DNA from: Devosia naphthalenivorans | GTDB lineage: Bacteria > Pseudomonadota > Alphaproteobacteria > Rhizobiales > Devosiaceae | Length of the DNA: 64,000 nt | Direction of reading: 5' to 3' | Assembly: GCF_003056355.1 (NCBI RefSeq) | Contig: NZ_PYVW01000011.1 | Coordinates: 1 to 64,000 of the forward strand | Shown here: positions 34,385 to 43,211 of the stretch, piece by piece | How the letters are laid out: the number at the start of each line of letters is the position of its first letter | Position numbering within the stretch: the stretch's first letter is position 1 | The notes under the pieces: model-generated | Databases searched by the model: none | What the model saw: only the letters and a program-made list of their open reading frames with translations | Told to the model about the DNA's origin: nothing | Translations under genes and position numbers: made by a program

Positions 34385-35200
34385 ATGCCGACAAGCAAAA
34401 CCGAGAACGTGAAGGCAGCGTCGGAAGCGCGCTACAAGGCGCCCGCCCTCACAAAGGGTCTGCTGATTCTGGAAACCCTGGCCGAGTACCCGGCCGGGCT
34501 TAGCCTTACCGAAATCGCCAAGCGCCTCCAGATGACGGTGAACGAGATTTTCCGCATGGTCATCACCTTGCAGGAACAGAAATACATCTCCCTAGGAGAG
34601 GACGAAAAGTTCCGTCTGACGCTCAAGCTTTTCGAAATCGCCCACCGTCAGGAGCCTGTCCACTCCATCGTCACCGTGGCCCTGCCCCACATGCAGCAAT
34701 TGGCCAACAAGACGCTCCAGTCCTGCCATCTCGCAGTTTATTACGACGGCAGATCGATGATTGTGGCTCAGGTCGACAGCCCCGAACGCTGGACTTTCAG
34801 CGTCAAGGTCGGCGCCATTGTCGATCTGCTTCAAACCTCCTCAGGCAATGTCATGCTGGCCTTCAGCAGCGATCTGCGCCGTACCCAGATGCTTGAGGAG
34901 CACCGTTCGCTGCCTACGTCCAGACCGATCGACGAGACAGAACTGAACTTGCGACTGGCAGAGGTACGTAGCCAGGGAGGCTGGTCCGCCAAGAGCCAGC
35001 AGACGGTCGGCGTCACCAACATCGCCCGTCCCATTTTCGCCCAGGACAATTCAGTCGCTGGCGTGCTCATCGTTCCTTTTCTGGACCGGGTGAGCCCTGA
35101 AGACCAACCCTCGCTTGACGAGGTGAAAACCCAACTCGCGCTAATCGCGAAAGACATCTCGCGGTTACTGGGTTTCTCTGGACCAAGAACTGGGGGGTGA
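34385..35200 (+). CDS. IclR family transcriptional regulator (regulator of the acid-sugar module)
   Basis: 271 residues from ATG 34385. Winged helix (ALTKGLLILETLAEYPAGLSLTEIAKRLQMTVNEIFRMVITL) at about 18-60 and an IclR effector domain from about 85 on (SIVTVALPHMQQLANKT, GAIVDLLQTSSGNVMLAF, GGWSAKSQQTVGVTNIARPIF). It is about 38% the length-scale match of the first IclR but clearly a different protein with another recognition helix. Last gene of the plus-strand run; its probable target is the divergent promoter at 30222-30396. Confidence 0.86.
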   Translation: MPTSKTENVKAASEARYKAPALTKGLLILETLAEYPAGLSLTEIAKRLQMTVNEIFRMVITLQEQKYISLGEDEKFRLTLKLFEIAHRQEPVHSIVTVALPHMQQLANKTLQSCHLAVYYDGRSMIVAQVDSPERWTFSVKVGAIVDLLQTSSGNVMLAFSSDLRRTQMLEEHRSLPTSRPIDETELNLRLAEVRSQGGWSAKSQQTVGVTNIARPIFAQDNSVAGVLIVPFLDRVSPEDQPSLDEVKTQLALIAKDISRLLGFSGPRTGG

Positions 35201-35822
35201 ATGAAAGCCCCCGATGTCTGTCCGTACGGACCTATGTGCTGCTTCTGCTCTTGATGAGACGTCTAGCAACCTCTGTCTCTTCCCTGCTGAACTGCAGCTA
35301 GTGCCGCTCGATCCTAAAACTCGCAGGTCCGCAACAGGCCCGCGAGGCGTCGGCACCCCGTACTTCAGATGTCCGCCTTCAAGCTTGCGTGAACTGTCTT
35401 TCGGCGCCACTAGTTGACCCCGCTGGTGATCGCAATTTCAATGGCTTACCTTGCCGATCGGCGCCGAAACCCCTCGCCGATTTACAAGCGTAGTCGTGCA
35501 GATGGTACACGGCCCGCGCCAAGGGGCCTGGAGCGTCGCAGAGGTGATTGCCAACAAAGGCAAGATGTTCTGATCAGAACCTCTTGCGGCCGGCACTTGG
35601 CTCCACTGGCTATAGCCAACCACTGAGCGCCGTGCTCCAGCAGGCCTGCGGTAGGAAAGGCCCACGAGTTCAGCAATAGGGCGCACGGGACGATTCGGTA
35701 TCAGAGGCTCGACGTCGCAACGATCCTCTTGGGCTGCCATTTTGCGCCAGTATACAGCAGGTATGCGAAGAGGCTGAGCGACTAGCCAGCCTCTTCCATT
35801 ACTCGATGTCGTCCTTGGGCGA
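35201..35822. other. Intergenic region, no supportable gene
   Basis: About 620 bases separate the IclR gene from the ProX-type gene. Frames of 60-165 codons occur on both strands, but none shows family features; some may be remains of lost genes. GGGGG-10 bases-CCCCC at about 35191-35210 could be a weak terminator after the IclR gene. Confidence 0.45.
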
Positions 35823-36851
35823 TCAGTTCGCCGCGGCGCGCGCCTCTTCAAGCCAGCTATCGACCACTGATCGGTTCTCAGCGATCCAGTCCGCAGCCTG
35901 CTGCCTGATATCGTCTGGGCTGCCAGCGCCTGCATTCATTTTGGCATTTTGGGCAAAGATATCGGCAAGTGGAATAGAGGCGAGTTCAAAAAGTCGCGCG
36001 GCAGCGGGGTTGTCGTCCAGAAACTGCGAGTTTGCCACTGGCACGATGTCGTTGACGGGAAACCCGAGCACGCAAGGCTCGGCAACGCAGCCTTCGATCC
36101 CGCTTACCACCGCGGCGTCGGCTAGTTCGGCCTGCGCTTCGGGCAGGTCCACCCGGGGCACTTGGATCCACATGACGTCCTCGCCGGGGACCAATTCATT
36201 CACTGTCCAATTCGGCGTCCATGTGTAAAAGAGGATCGGCTCGCCGGCCTCATAGGCTGCAACGGCATCAGCCATGGATGCCGGATAGCTCGCCTTGATC
36301 GGGTTCACATAATCGCGTAGCCCATAGGCATCGAGATGGTGTTCGATGGTAACTTCGCAGCCCCAGCCCGGCGGGCACGCCACGAGATCGGCCTTGCCGT
36401 CACCGTCGCGGTCAAAGGCTTTCTGCACCTCTGGACGCTTGAAGTCTTCGAGCGTCTTGATGCCGAACTCTTCCACAGAGGCCTTGTCTACGAGATATCC
36501 TTCAAGTGCGCCGCCTTTCGCCACCGCACCGACAATCTCAGCTTTGCCCTCGAAAGTTGGGCGGTAGTTATTGTGGAGTGGAAACGAACCATCGACCCAG
36601 AAGTCGACGTCACCCTGGGCAACGGCCAGGTAGAAGGGCGGATTGTCGAGCGTTGTCGGTCCATCAACGGTATAGCCGAGTTCCTCAAGCATTTGCTTGT
36701 AGATTTCCCCTTGGAACCACCCGGTATCCCATGTGGCCCGCGCCATGTTGATGGTCGTGCCGGCGTGCAGCTCATCCTGCGCCGCAGCCGGTGCGCATGC
36801 GATCAGTGCAGCAGTTGAGAAAACGGCGAAAGATTTCGTGAGACGGGACAA
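35823..36851 (-). CDS. Glycine-betaine/proline-type ABC substrate-binding protein (ProX/OpuAC family), orphan
   Basis: 342 residues if translation starts at TTG 36849-36851, which has GGGGAG about ten bases upstream and yields a normal signal peptide (...STAALIACAPAAA-QDELHA). No ATG fits; the frame continues without a start to 36965. The mature part has the OpuAC fold: INMARATWDTGWFQGEIYKQML, DFWVDGSFPLHNNY, CPPGWGCEVTIEHHLDAYGL and FYTWTPNWTVNELVPG, with the Trp-rich box that binds quaternary ammonium ligands. No ProV or ProW gene is adjacent, so it must share a transporter encoded elsewhere. Confidence 0.83.
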   Translation of the reverse strand: MSRLTKSFAVFSTAALIACAPAAAQDELHAGTTINMARATWDTGWFQGEIYKQMLEELGYTVDGPTTLDNPPFYLAVAQGDVDFWVDGSFPLHNNYRPTFEGKAEIVGAVAKGGALEGYLVDKASVEEFGIKTLEDFKRPEVQKAFDRDGDGKADLVACPPGWGCEVTIEHHLDAYGLRDYVNPIKASYPASMADAVAAYEAGEPILFYTWTPNWTVNELVPGEDVMWIQVPRVDLPEAQAELADAAVVSGIEGCVAEPCVLGFPVNDIVPVANSQFLDDNPAAARLFELASIPLADIFAQNAKMNAGAGSPDDIRQQAADWIAENRSVVDSWLEEARAAAN

Positions 36852-37009
36852 AGGTCTTTGTCTCCCCTTGTTTTTCGTTACTGAGTGTGCGGACTGGGGG
36901 GCCGCTCGAAATGACGCAGCGAGGCGTCTGAGAAAGGGCTGACGAGCCCTTCTGGCTTCCTCCATGACAACTCGTGCGCCACGGCGGGGAAGGTAAACCA
37001 GCGGCTGGC

Positions 37010-37033
37010 CCCGAATACATGTGAGTATTCGGG
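37010..37033. promoter_or_regulatory. 9-bp perfect inverted repeat upstream of the ProX-type gene
   Basis: CCCGAATAC-6 bases-GTATTCGGG lies about 160 bases upstream of the TTG start. It lacks a T run, so an operator is as likely as a terminator of a lost gene. Confidence 0.35.
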
Positions 37034-37148
37034 TTGCAGACCGGCCAAGGTTTTCAGAATTGAGCTAATCGGAAGAGTTCGACTCTACCGGGCAGGCAAC
37101 AACGCTGATGTGTGATATGACAGACGATAGAGCGCTCACCGGCATTTT

Positions 37149-37355
37149 TCAACCTTTACCGAGCCGGAAAGTGCTTAGGGCCAGCTTTCGGAGTGTGAGA
37201 GGAGCGCCAACATCTGCGATACACATGGCGAATGACTGGCCGACGGTTTTGGTCAGACCGCGGATTTGATTGATCATGGTCGTGCACATGCGAACGGTCC
37301 GCTCACGGGCACTCAGAATGGCGCACATCCGGTCGCCGTGGATCGCATTGATCAC
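37149..37355 (-). pseudogene. IS110-family transposase remnant
   Basis: About 68 codons contain ILSARERTVRMCTT and NQIRGLTKTVGQ, a segment characteristic of the middle of IS110/IS116/IS902 transposases (the long helix after the RuvC-like domain). Both ends of the gene are missing. It lies in the non-coding gap between the ProX-type gene and the IetA-type gene and marks past insertion at the border between the metabolic and backbone parts. Confidence 0.55.
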
Positions 37356-37880
37356 ATCATCGGTAGGCTGCTGGACGAAGTTCTGAAGGACTTCATATGG
37401 CGCTGCCGCATAGAGGTCTTAAAGCCACTTGATGCCATGACCTGGTTGTCATTCCCCGGCCGCCGGAGTTGATCACGCTTGCTGGCCCCGAGGGGCGGCG
37501 ACTGCTGTTGATTGCGCGACTCCGTGCATCGAAGATTCAATGGGTTGCACCTGGTGCACCACATGACCGACATTAAGCAGGAGGCGGGATCAGTGATACA
37601 TGAGCCCATCGTTCTGTGGTCGCCGGGGTTGGCCGCCTGATCACGACGGCAATGTCGGCACATCATCCGTCCACGTACCTTGCCCTTGCTGACGTAAGAT
37701 TGCGTTGATACATTCTCGATAGTCTGAGGAACCGCACTGTGGCAATTTTGCGTCTGCTTGGACGCGATGGAACGGTTGCCTAAGTGCGCTGTTTATATCG
37801 TGGCTTAGTCCAGTACATTCGAGCGTCGTAGCGTGCTGTAGTGCACGTGCGTTTATGCGCATTCAACGGCGGATTTTCAA
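37356..37880. other. Intergenic region; promoter side of the ietA-like gene, no gene seen
   Basis: No frame with family features. The last 100 bases must hold the promoter of the ietA-like gene. Parts may be further decayed IS110 sequence but this could not be shown. Confidence 0.4.
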
Positions 37881-38954
37881 ATGGCACGCAGTGATCTGCT
37901 TTTGTCGATAGTGAGGGCTGGCGCCGCGGGTGATCAGCCGACTCTCAGAGCCTCGGTCGAGGCTTTGGTAGCAGACGAGCGCGCCAAGAATCATAACGTG
38001 CTAGCAGATCGGCTCGCCCGCCTCTTGAGTTCGGTCACGGTGTCGAGCGAAATGGCGCAACGCCGGCAGCCTGCGCCAGGCCGTGACATCATTTTGGAGA
38101 CGGAGCCGCAGACCAAGCTTAGCGACCTAATTTTGCCGTTGCCGGTAATACATCAAGTCGGTCATCTGATTGAGGAGCAGCATCGCGCGGACCTTTTGCG
38201 CGCTCATGGTCTGCAGCCTCGTCATAGGATTTTGCTTTCGGGCCCCCCCGGCAACGGCAAGACATCGGTCGCAGAGGCCGTTGCTGAGGCCTTAGCGCTC
38301 CCGCTCTTCACGGTGCGATACGATGCACTCGTTGGGTCTTATCTTGGTGAGACCAACACGAGACTTCGTAAGCTTTTCGACTATGTGCGCACAACCGCTT
38401 GCGTGCTCTTCTTTGATGAATTTGACGCCATCGGAAAGGAGCGCGGCGACACGCATGAGACAGGTGAGATCAAACGCGCCGTCTCGTTTCTGTTGATGCA
38501 AATAGATCAGTTACCCAGCTATGTCATTACCGTGGCAGCTACCAACCACCATGAACTTCTCGATCGAGCTGTGTGGCGCCGCTTCCAGCTAAGACTAGGA
38601 CTCCCCTCGCCAGACTGGCGTCAATTAGCCCTCCTAATTGATCGTCAATTCGCATTGTGGGACCAGTCTCCTGGAATATCCTCGGAGAAGTTGGCCAAAG
38701 CACTTGCGCCTAGCAGTTTTGCGGAAGTAATTGATTTCTGTCAGACGGTTCGCCGTCGTCATATCCTTGGATTGGGGCAGAGATCCCTGCAGGATATTTT
38801 GGCGGAGGAAGTTGAATTATGGTCCAGCCGAGTGGAGCAGCCGTCAGGTGAAAGCGGATCCGACAAAACCGCTGTTGAAGCTCGATCAAGCGGAGGCAAG
38901 CGTCCGACAGCCGGGACACGGCGGAGCAACGCCATCAAGGACAATCGCGCGTAA
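37881..38954 (+). CDS. ietA: AAA+ ATPase, IetA-like (ATPase partner of a subtilase)
   Basis: 357 residues. Walker A GPPGNGKTS (about 117-125), Walker B CVLFFDEFDAIGKERGD (about 174-190), sensor ITVAATNHHELLD (about 217-229) and an arginine finger RAVWRRFQLRL, the pattern of FtsH/katanin-like AAA ATPases. The next gene is a large subtilisin-like protease; this two-gene arrangement matches IetA-IetS, described on an Agrobacterium Ti plasmid as a stability/incompatibility (toxin-antitoxin-like) pair and later listed among phage-defence systems. The C-terminal tail overlaps the protease gene by 107 bases in another frame. Function here is inferred from that pairing. Confidence 0.8.
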   Translation: MARSDLLLSIVRAGAAGDQPTLRASVEALVADERAKNHNVLADRLARLLSSVTVSSEMAQRRQPAPGRDIILETEPQTKLSDLILPLPVIHQVGHLIEEQHRADLLRAHGLQPRHRILLSGPPGNGKTSVAEAVAEALALPLFTVRYDALVGSYLGETNTRLRKLFDYVRTTACVLFFDEFDAIGKERGDTHETGEIKRAVSFLLMQIDQLPSYVITVAATNHHELLDRAVWRRFQLRLGLPSPDWRQLALLIDRQFALWDQSPGISSEKLAKALAPSSFAEVIDFCQTVRRRHILGLGQRSLQDILAEEVELWSSRVEQPSGESGSDKTAVEARSSGGKRPTAGTRRSNAIKDNRA

Positions 38955-41394
38955 CGAGCAGGGCGCGCGTCTGGGGCCCGCCTTCAATCGCCTTCAAACG
39001 GTCCTTGCTCAAAATAATCCCGAATTGGCAATGCGGCAGGACCCCTCTGGCCTCGCGCCAGAGCGGCTACTTGTTTTCGAGGTAACCGGTTCAGTCACCG
39101 ACTTCGCAAAGGCCGTAGCGAATGTCCCGGGCCTCGCATTTTCGGGCGAGGACATGCTTGAGGAGGACGGAGAAGACCCGGAACCGGTGGTCTATCTGCT
39201 CCTTCCTGATCTTCTCGCTCTTCGGCAAATCCTTTCTCTTTGGCAACGCTGGCAACGCGGCGAGAAGGCCCAAAGAGGCTTTGCACCTTGGGGCCACTTA
39301 TTTTCGAAACTTCGCGATATTCGACCTTGGGGGCCGAGTGACCGCGTGCAACCGTCCGACCGCTCGCTCTTGGCGCTGGCGTCCGATGGCATGGCGGATG
39401 GTGAGTTAATTAGGCTTGAGTGCGAGCTCGTATTCAGGGCGAATCCTGACAGTGCAGCAATTGCCGAGAATGCGGTGCGCACAGCGATCGCAACCGCGGG
39501 CGGGAGCGTCGTGCATGCCGCGAGGCACCCTGAATTTTCCTATCATGCGTTGCTTCTCGACCTCCCGGCGAATGGGGTCAGACGAATCGTGGATTTGGAA
39601 TCCGCCAGCTTGGCAGGACTGGAGCCGATCCTCTCGATCTACCCGCAAAGCCTGGGGTCCGGCCTCGAACTCGGTGAAACGAGTGAGGCTCCACCACCTG
39701 AACCAGTACAAGTCAACGATGAGCCCGTCGTTGCAATTTTTGATGCTGTCCCGCTTCAGGCTCACCCATGGCTAGGCCCATGGTTAAACGTTGTTGATCC
39801 ACACGGTCTGGAGGGATTGGCCGTTGGTCGGCGCGTCCACGGCACGGCGATGGCTTCGATCGTCATTCACGGCGACAAGAGCGTCCAGCGGCCGGCCATT
39901 GGTCGTCGGGTATATTTTCGAAGCGTCATGTATGCGCCGGCCGATGGCCCGTTTGGGCCTCCTGCGGAGCGATTTGTCGATGACCGACTTATCGTCGACG
40001 TTATGGTCGAAGCTGTCCGCACCATGCGCGCCGACGGCGGCAACCGGGTCGTCGTCGTTAACCTATCCCTTGGGGATGCCAATAAGAGGTTTGCAGACCG
40101 GCTGTCTCCCTGGGCTCGGGCATTAGACTACCTCTCTGTGGAGTATGGCCTGCTTTTCGTCGTGTCTTCAGGCAATATTGGTGCTGATGTCCCCGTACCC
40201 GATTTCCCTGGAACTATTGATTTTGAAGACGCCCAAACAGAAAATCGCATCACGAGCCTGTTTAAAGCCATCGATGCCGTGAAGGCCGACCGCCGCATCT
40301 TGTCTCCATCCGAGAGCATTAATTCATTGACGGTTGGCGCATGGCACAACGATCCGATGGATCCGGTCGCGCTGCCAAGCATGAAGTTCTTCCCATATCC
40401 CGATATGCACATGCCAAACCTGTCGTCCGCATTGGGCCTTGGACATCGGCGATCAATCAAGCCCGATGCACTGTTTCCAGGTGGCCGGGAACATCTCAAC
40501 TTACGACCAGGTTTCGCCCCCGCAACTTTACGACCGCACGCTCACGGCAATGTTATGGGCGGGATCAAGGTAGCGGCGCCTCCCGGTGTCAGCCAAGGGC
40601 TTGGAGCGAGTGCGTGGACAATCGGCTCTAGCGGGGCAGCAGCTTACGCAACTCACGCGGCTCACAAGCTGCACGACAGCCTCGAGTTGGAGTATGGTGA
40701 CGCTTTCGCTGCACTACCGAATATCGAGCGTGCCGCTTTGCTAAAGGCCCTCCTTGTTCATCCAGCTTCATGGAGAGACAGCCACGAGTTCATAATCAGC
40801 ACGAAGTTCCCAGTGAAGCAAAACTGGGAAACAATGCGACGCGAGGTCAGCCGGCACCTTGGCTACGGTTTCGTCGAGCCGGAAGACTGCCAAAGTTGTG
40901 CAGATGATCGCGCGACTATGTGGGCCACGTCGCACCTGGTATCCGAACAAGCCATCGAATACACGATCCACCTGCCCAACGCATTCAGCACGACAAACGC
41001 TATCAGGGCCGTCCATGCAACATTGGCTTGGTTTTCACCTGTTCGGCCGGGCCACCAGCTCTATCGTGCTGCGAAGCTCAGAGTTCTCCCCTTGGGCGAC
41101 GACACCAAGGCCGTTGCCGGAGTTGATACGACCGTCGAGCCACCTTACCACCAGACGGAAGCGGGCACCATAATCCACCGTCGTTGGGCCGGGGCCAGCT
41201 TCGGCCATGCCGGCCAGGACGGAAGCATCAGGCTGCAGGTGCAGAGAGAAAAGGACCAGGGTGTGCCATTGGACGATGCGATTTCGTTTGGCTTGGCTGT
41301 GACCGTGAGAATGGATGACATGCCTGGAATCTACGAGGAGATCCTAACTCGTGTCGCCATAAAACCACGTAGCAAAATCCTGCCGCAAATCTAA
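38848..41394 (+). CDS. ietS: Subtilisin-like serine protease (S8 family), IetS-like
   Basis: 848 residues from GTG 38848 (GGAG about ten bases upstream). Sequence similarity to homologous N-termini (KPLLKLDQAEASV...) supports a start inside the ietA gene rather than after it. A large N-terminal region of about 290 residues precedes the S8 domain, whose catalytic triad is Asp299 (VVAIFDAVP), His331 (RRVHGTAMAS) and Ser595 in GSSGAAAYAT, a variant of GTSxAxP. There is no signal peptide, so it works in the cytoplasm. With the ATPase it forms an IetAS-type pair; the protease is presumed to be the toxic effector and the ATPase its control. Confidence 0.82.
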   Translation: MKADPTKPLLKLDQAEASVRQPGHGGATPSRTIARNEQGARLGPAFNRLQTVLAQNNPELAMRQDPSGLAPERLLVFEVTGSVTDFAKAVANVPGLAFSGEDMLEEDGEDPEPVVYLLLPDLLALRQILSLWQRWQRGEKAQRGFAPWGHLFSKLRDIRPWGPSDRVQPSDRSLLALASDGMADGELIRLECELVFRANPDSAAIAENAVRTAIATAGGSVVHAARHPEFSYHALLLDLPANGVRRIVDLESASLAGLEPILSIYPQSLGSGLELGETSEAPPPEPVQVNDEPVVAIFDAVPLQAHPWLGPWLNVVDPHGLEGLAVGRRVHGTAMASIVIHGDKSVQRPAIGRRVYFRSVMYAPADGPFGPPAERFVDDRLIVDVMVEAVRTMRADGGNRVVVVNLSLGDANKRFADRLSPWARALDYLSVEYGLLFVVSSGNIGADVPVPDFPGTIDFEDAQTENRITSLFKAIDAVKADRRILSPSESINSLTVGAWHNDPMDPVALPSMKFFPYPDMHMPNLSSALGLGHRRSIKPDALFPGGREHLNLRPGFAPATLRPHAHGNVMGGIKVAAPPGVSQGLGASAWTIGSSGAAAYATHAAHKLHDSLELEYGDAFAALPNIERAALLKALLVHPASWRDSHEFIISTKFPVKQNWETMRREVSRHLGYGFVEPEDCQSCADDRATMWATSHLVSEQAIEYTIHLPNAFSTTNAIRAVHATLAWFSPVRPGHQLYRAAKLRVLPLGDDTKAVAGVDTTVEPPYHQTEAGTIIHRRWAGASFGHAGQDGSIRLQVQREKDQGVPLDDAISFGLAVTVRMDDMPGIYEEILTRVAIKPRSKILPQI

Positions 41395-41472
41395 GGGCAC
41401 GAAACTCGAACAACGCGAGGCGGTCAGGGATCCGCGCCCCTCAATCTAGCCCGACTGAAAATAAGGTGGCGC

Positions 41473-42135
41473 CTAGGGTCCCTCAAAATCCGAATCTGCG
41501 TACCCGATATCGCGAGAATGTCCGTCATCACTTCGATGCAGCAAGCCAGCATCTTCAAGCCCCTCGATCTCCGGCAGATCCTGCAATGTGTCGAGCCCGA
41601 AATGCTCCAAAAACCCCTTGGTCGTCACATAGGTGAACGGCGCCCCCGCAGTCGGACTCCGTGGTCCCGCGGTAATCATATTTTTGTCGCGCAGGGCCCC
41701 GATCACGTCGCGCGACACCTCCCGACCCAGAATTTCCGACACCCCTGCCCGCGTCACCGGCTGGTGATAGGCAATCGACACCAGCACCATGGCCTCGTTC
41801 TGGGTCAGATCAACCGCACGGTCCGGCACGGCAGCGGAGGTGGCAATCGCATTGGCATAGGCCGTTCGGGTACGGAACGCCCAGCCCCCGGCGACATTGA
41901 CCACGTCATAGGGTTTGCCGCGCAGCGCTTCGCGGATGTCATCGATCAGCAGGTCGATGCTGGCGTCGCGACCGATCACCCGCGCCAAAACCGCACGGTC
42001 GACTGGCTTTGGCGCTGCGAACAGGACAGCCTCGATGCGGTTCATCCACTCGCGCCACCGAAGATCGGCCGGCATGTCAGCCAACTCGGCATCAAAAATC
42101 GGCGGTTCGGCATCTGTCCTCTTTTTCCTAGCCAT
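41473..42135 (-). CDS. ScpB-like winged-helix protein (SMC-ScpAB family)
   Basis: 220 residues from ATG 42133-42135 with GAGG six bases upstream; a GTG at 42147 overlapping the DUF1403 stop is the alternative. Two winged-helix domains of the ScpB kind are visible: WREWMNRIEAVLFAAPKPVDRAVLARVIGRD (about 26-56) and LTQNEAMVLVSIAYHQPVTRAGVSEILGR (about 111-139), then GAPFTYVTTKGFLEHFGL (about 163-180). Chromosomal ScpB acts with ScpA and SMC in chromosome condensation; no scpA or smc is here. Plasmid-borne ScpB-like genes next to DUF1403 and integrase genes are frequent in Hyphomicrobiales; their role is not known to me. Confidence 0.85.
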   Translation of the reverse strand: MARKKRTDAEPPIFDAELADMPADLRWREWMNRIEAVLFAAPKPVDRAVLARVIGRDASIDLLIDDIREALRGKPYDVVNVAGGWAFRTRTAYANAIATSAAVPDRAVDLTQNEAMVLVSIAYHQPVTRAGVSEILGREVSRDVIGALRDKNMITAGPRSPTAGAPFTYVTTKGFLEHFGLDTLQDLPEIEGLEDAGLLHRSDDGHSRDIGYADSDFEGP

Positions 42136-42143
42136 GCTCGCCC

Positions 42144-43103
42144 TCACAACCCGTAGAGCCGGAACGTCGGCCGGCCGCTGAGTTCCCGCACCGCGCCCAG
42201 CTCGCCCAAGCGATCGAACAACCGTCGGGCGCCGCGTGCCGACAGCTTTGAACTCGACCAGGAGCCCGGCACCACGTCATCGGACAGCAGCAGTTTGATG
42301 ACGTCGCCAGACCCCTTGGCGCGCAACTTCGGCGCCACCATCATCAGTTTGACCGCGCGCGGCGCTAAAACATCGGCGCCGAGATCGCAGGCTTCTGCCG
42401 CCGCCGTGGCGTAGGCCAAGAACACCGCCCGGCCCCACCCCTCCGCCCCCGGCCGGATGCGCTTGCGATTTTCGCCGGACTTGAAGACCGGCGAAAAAAC
42501 CTGCCCCATCAGCAGCGGCACCGGAATGGGCCATCTGAATTTTTCGGCGAGCAGCATGTCGGCGAGCCAGAACCCCAACAATTCAGCATCGGGCCGGGCC
42601 CGATAGACGGCGGCGGCAATCTCGGCCGCCAGCACTGGCGCCGGCCGCGACGAGACCATCATGTCCGTGGCATTGGCCACCACCTCGGCGAGACCGTCAT
42701 CCCAGTGCAGCCCAAACTGCTGTTCGGCGACCGGCCGCACGATTTCCGCATCGCAGTTGGTGGTCCGGCCGGCCAATCGGCGCCAGGCCATTAGCAGGTG
42801 ACCGGAGGGGCCAGGATCGTCACCGGCCCCGCGCAGGAAATGGGTATCGCGCAGCGCAGATTCGTCCTCGCGCCGACCCGTTAAACTCACCGCCGCCGCC
42901 GCGCACTGCAAAGCCAGCCGCTGGCGCCAGACGCCGGCCCAGGAAAAGTCTTGGCGCACCAGATTATTTAATGAACTCAATGCCGCACCAGCCAAATAGG
43001 CCGCATCGGCATCGTACAACACCAGACCGCGCGGTCGCGCCCAAACCGGTACTTTCGGCACCAGGGGGGCATCGGCAGGGAGCAAATCAGCGCGTGATTT
43101 CAT
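42144..43103 (-). CDS. DUF1403 family protein
   Basis: 319 residues, soluble and helix-rich. I recognise the DUF1403 family by RGAGDDPGPSGHLLMAWRRLAGR (about 88-110), ADMLLAEKFRWPIPVPLLMGQVF (about 190-212) and its fixed place between a ScpB-like gene and a tyrosine recombinase. The C-terminal part (SSSKLSARGARRLFDRLGELGAVRELSGR) looks like a winged helix, so DNA binding is plausible. No enzymatic motif is seen. It is co-transcribed with the ScpB-like gene (the ScpB frame overlaps its stop) and divergent from the recombinase. Confidence 0.78.
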   Translation of the reverse strand: MKSRADLLPADAPLVPKVPVWARPRGLVLYDADAAYLAGAALSSLNNLVRQDFSWAGVWRQRLALQCAAAAVSLTGRREDESALRDTHFLRGAGDDPGPSGHLLMAWRRLAGRTTNCDAEIVRPVAEQQFGLHWDDGLAEVVANATDMMVSSRPAPVLAAEIAAAVYRARPDAELLGFWLADMLLAEKFRWPIPVPLLMGQVFSPVFKSGENRKRIRPGAEGWGRAVFLAYATAAAEACDLGADVLAPRAVKLMMVAPKLRAKGSGDVIKLLLSDDVVPGSWSSSKLSARGARRLFDRLGELGAVRELSGRPTFRLYGL

Positions 43104-43176
43104 GCCGGCAGGCTACCATCTGACGGCGCTTAACGCCACCAAAATCGGATATAAGCGCCCGACCTGTCGGTGAATA

Positions 43177-43211
43177 ATAACGACCGATAATCTTGCATTA
43201 TCGGACGTTAT
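43177..43211. promoter_or_regulatory. 35-bp imperfect palindrome at the divergent DUF1403/recombinase promoter
   Basis: Two 15-bp arms, ATAACGACCGATAAT (43177-43191) and ATTATCGGACGTTAT (43197-43211), are inverted repeats with one mismatch around the centre CTTGC. The right arm overlaps the first possible ATG of the recombinase (43210). It may be an autoregulatory operator or a recombination core site for the recombinase. Confidence 0.65.
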
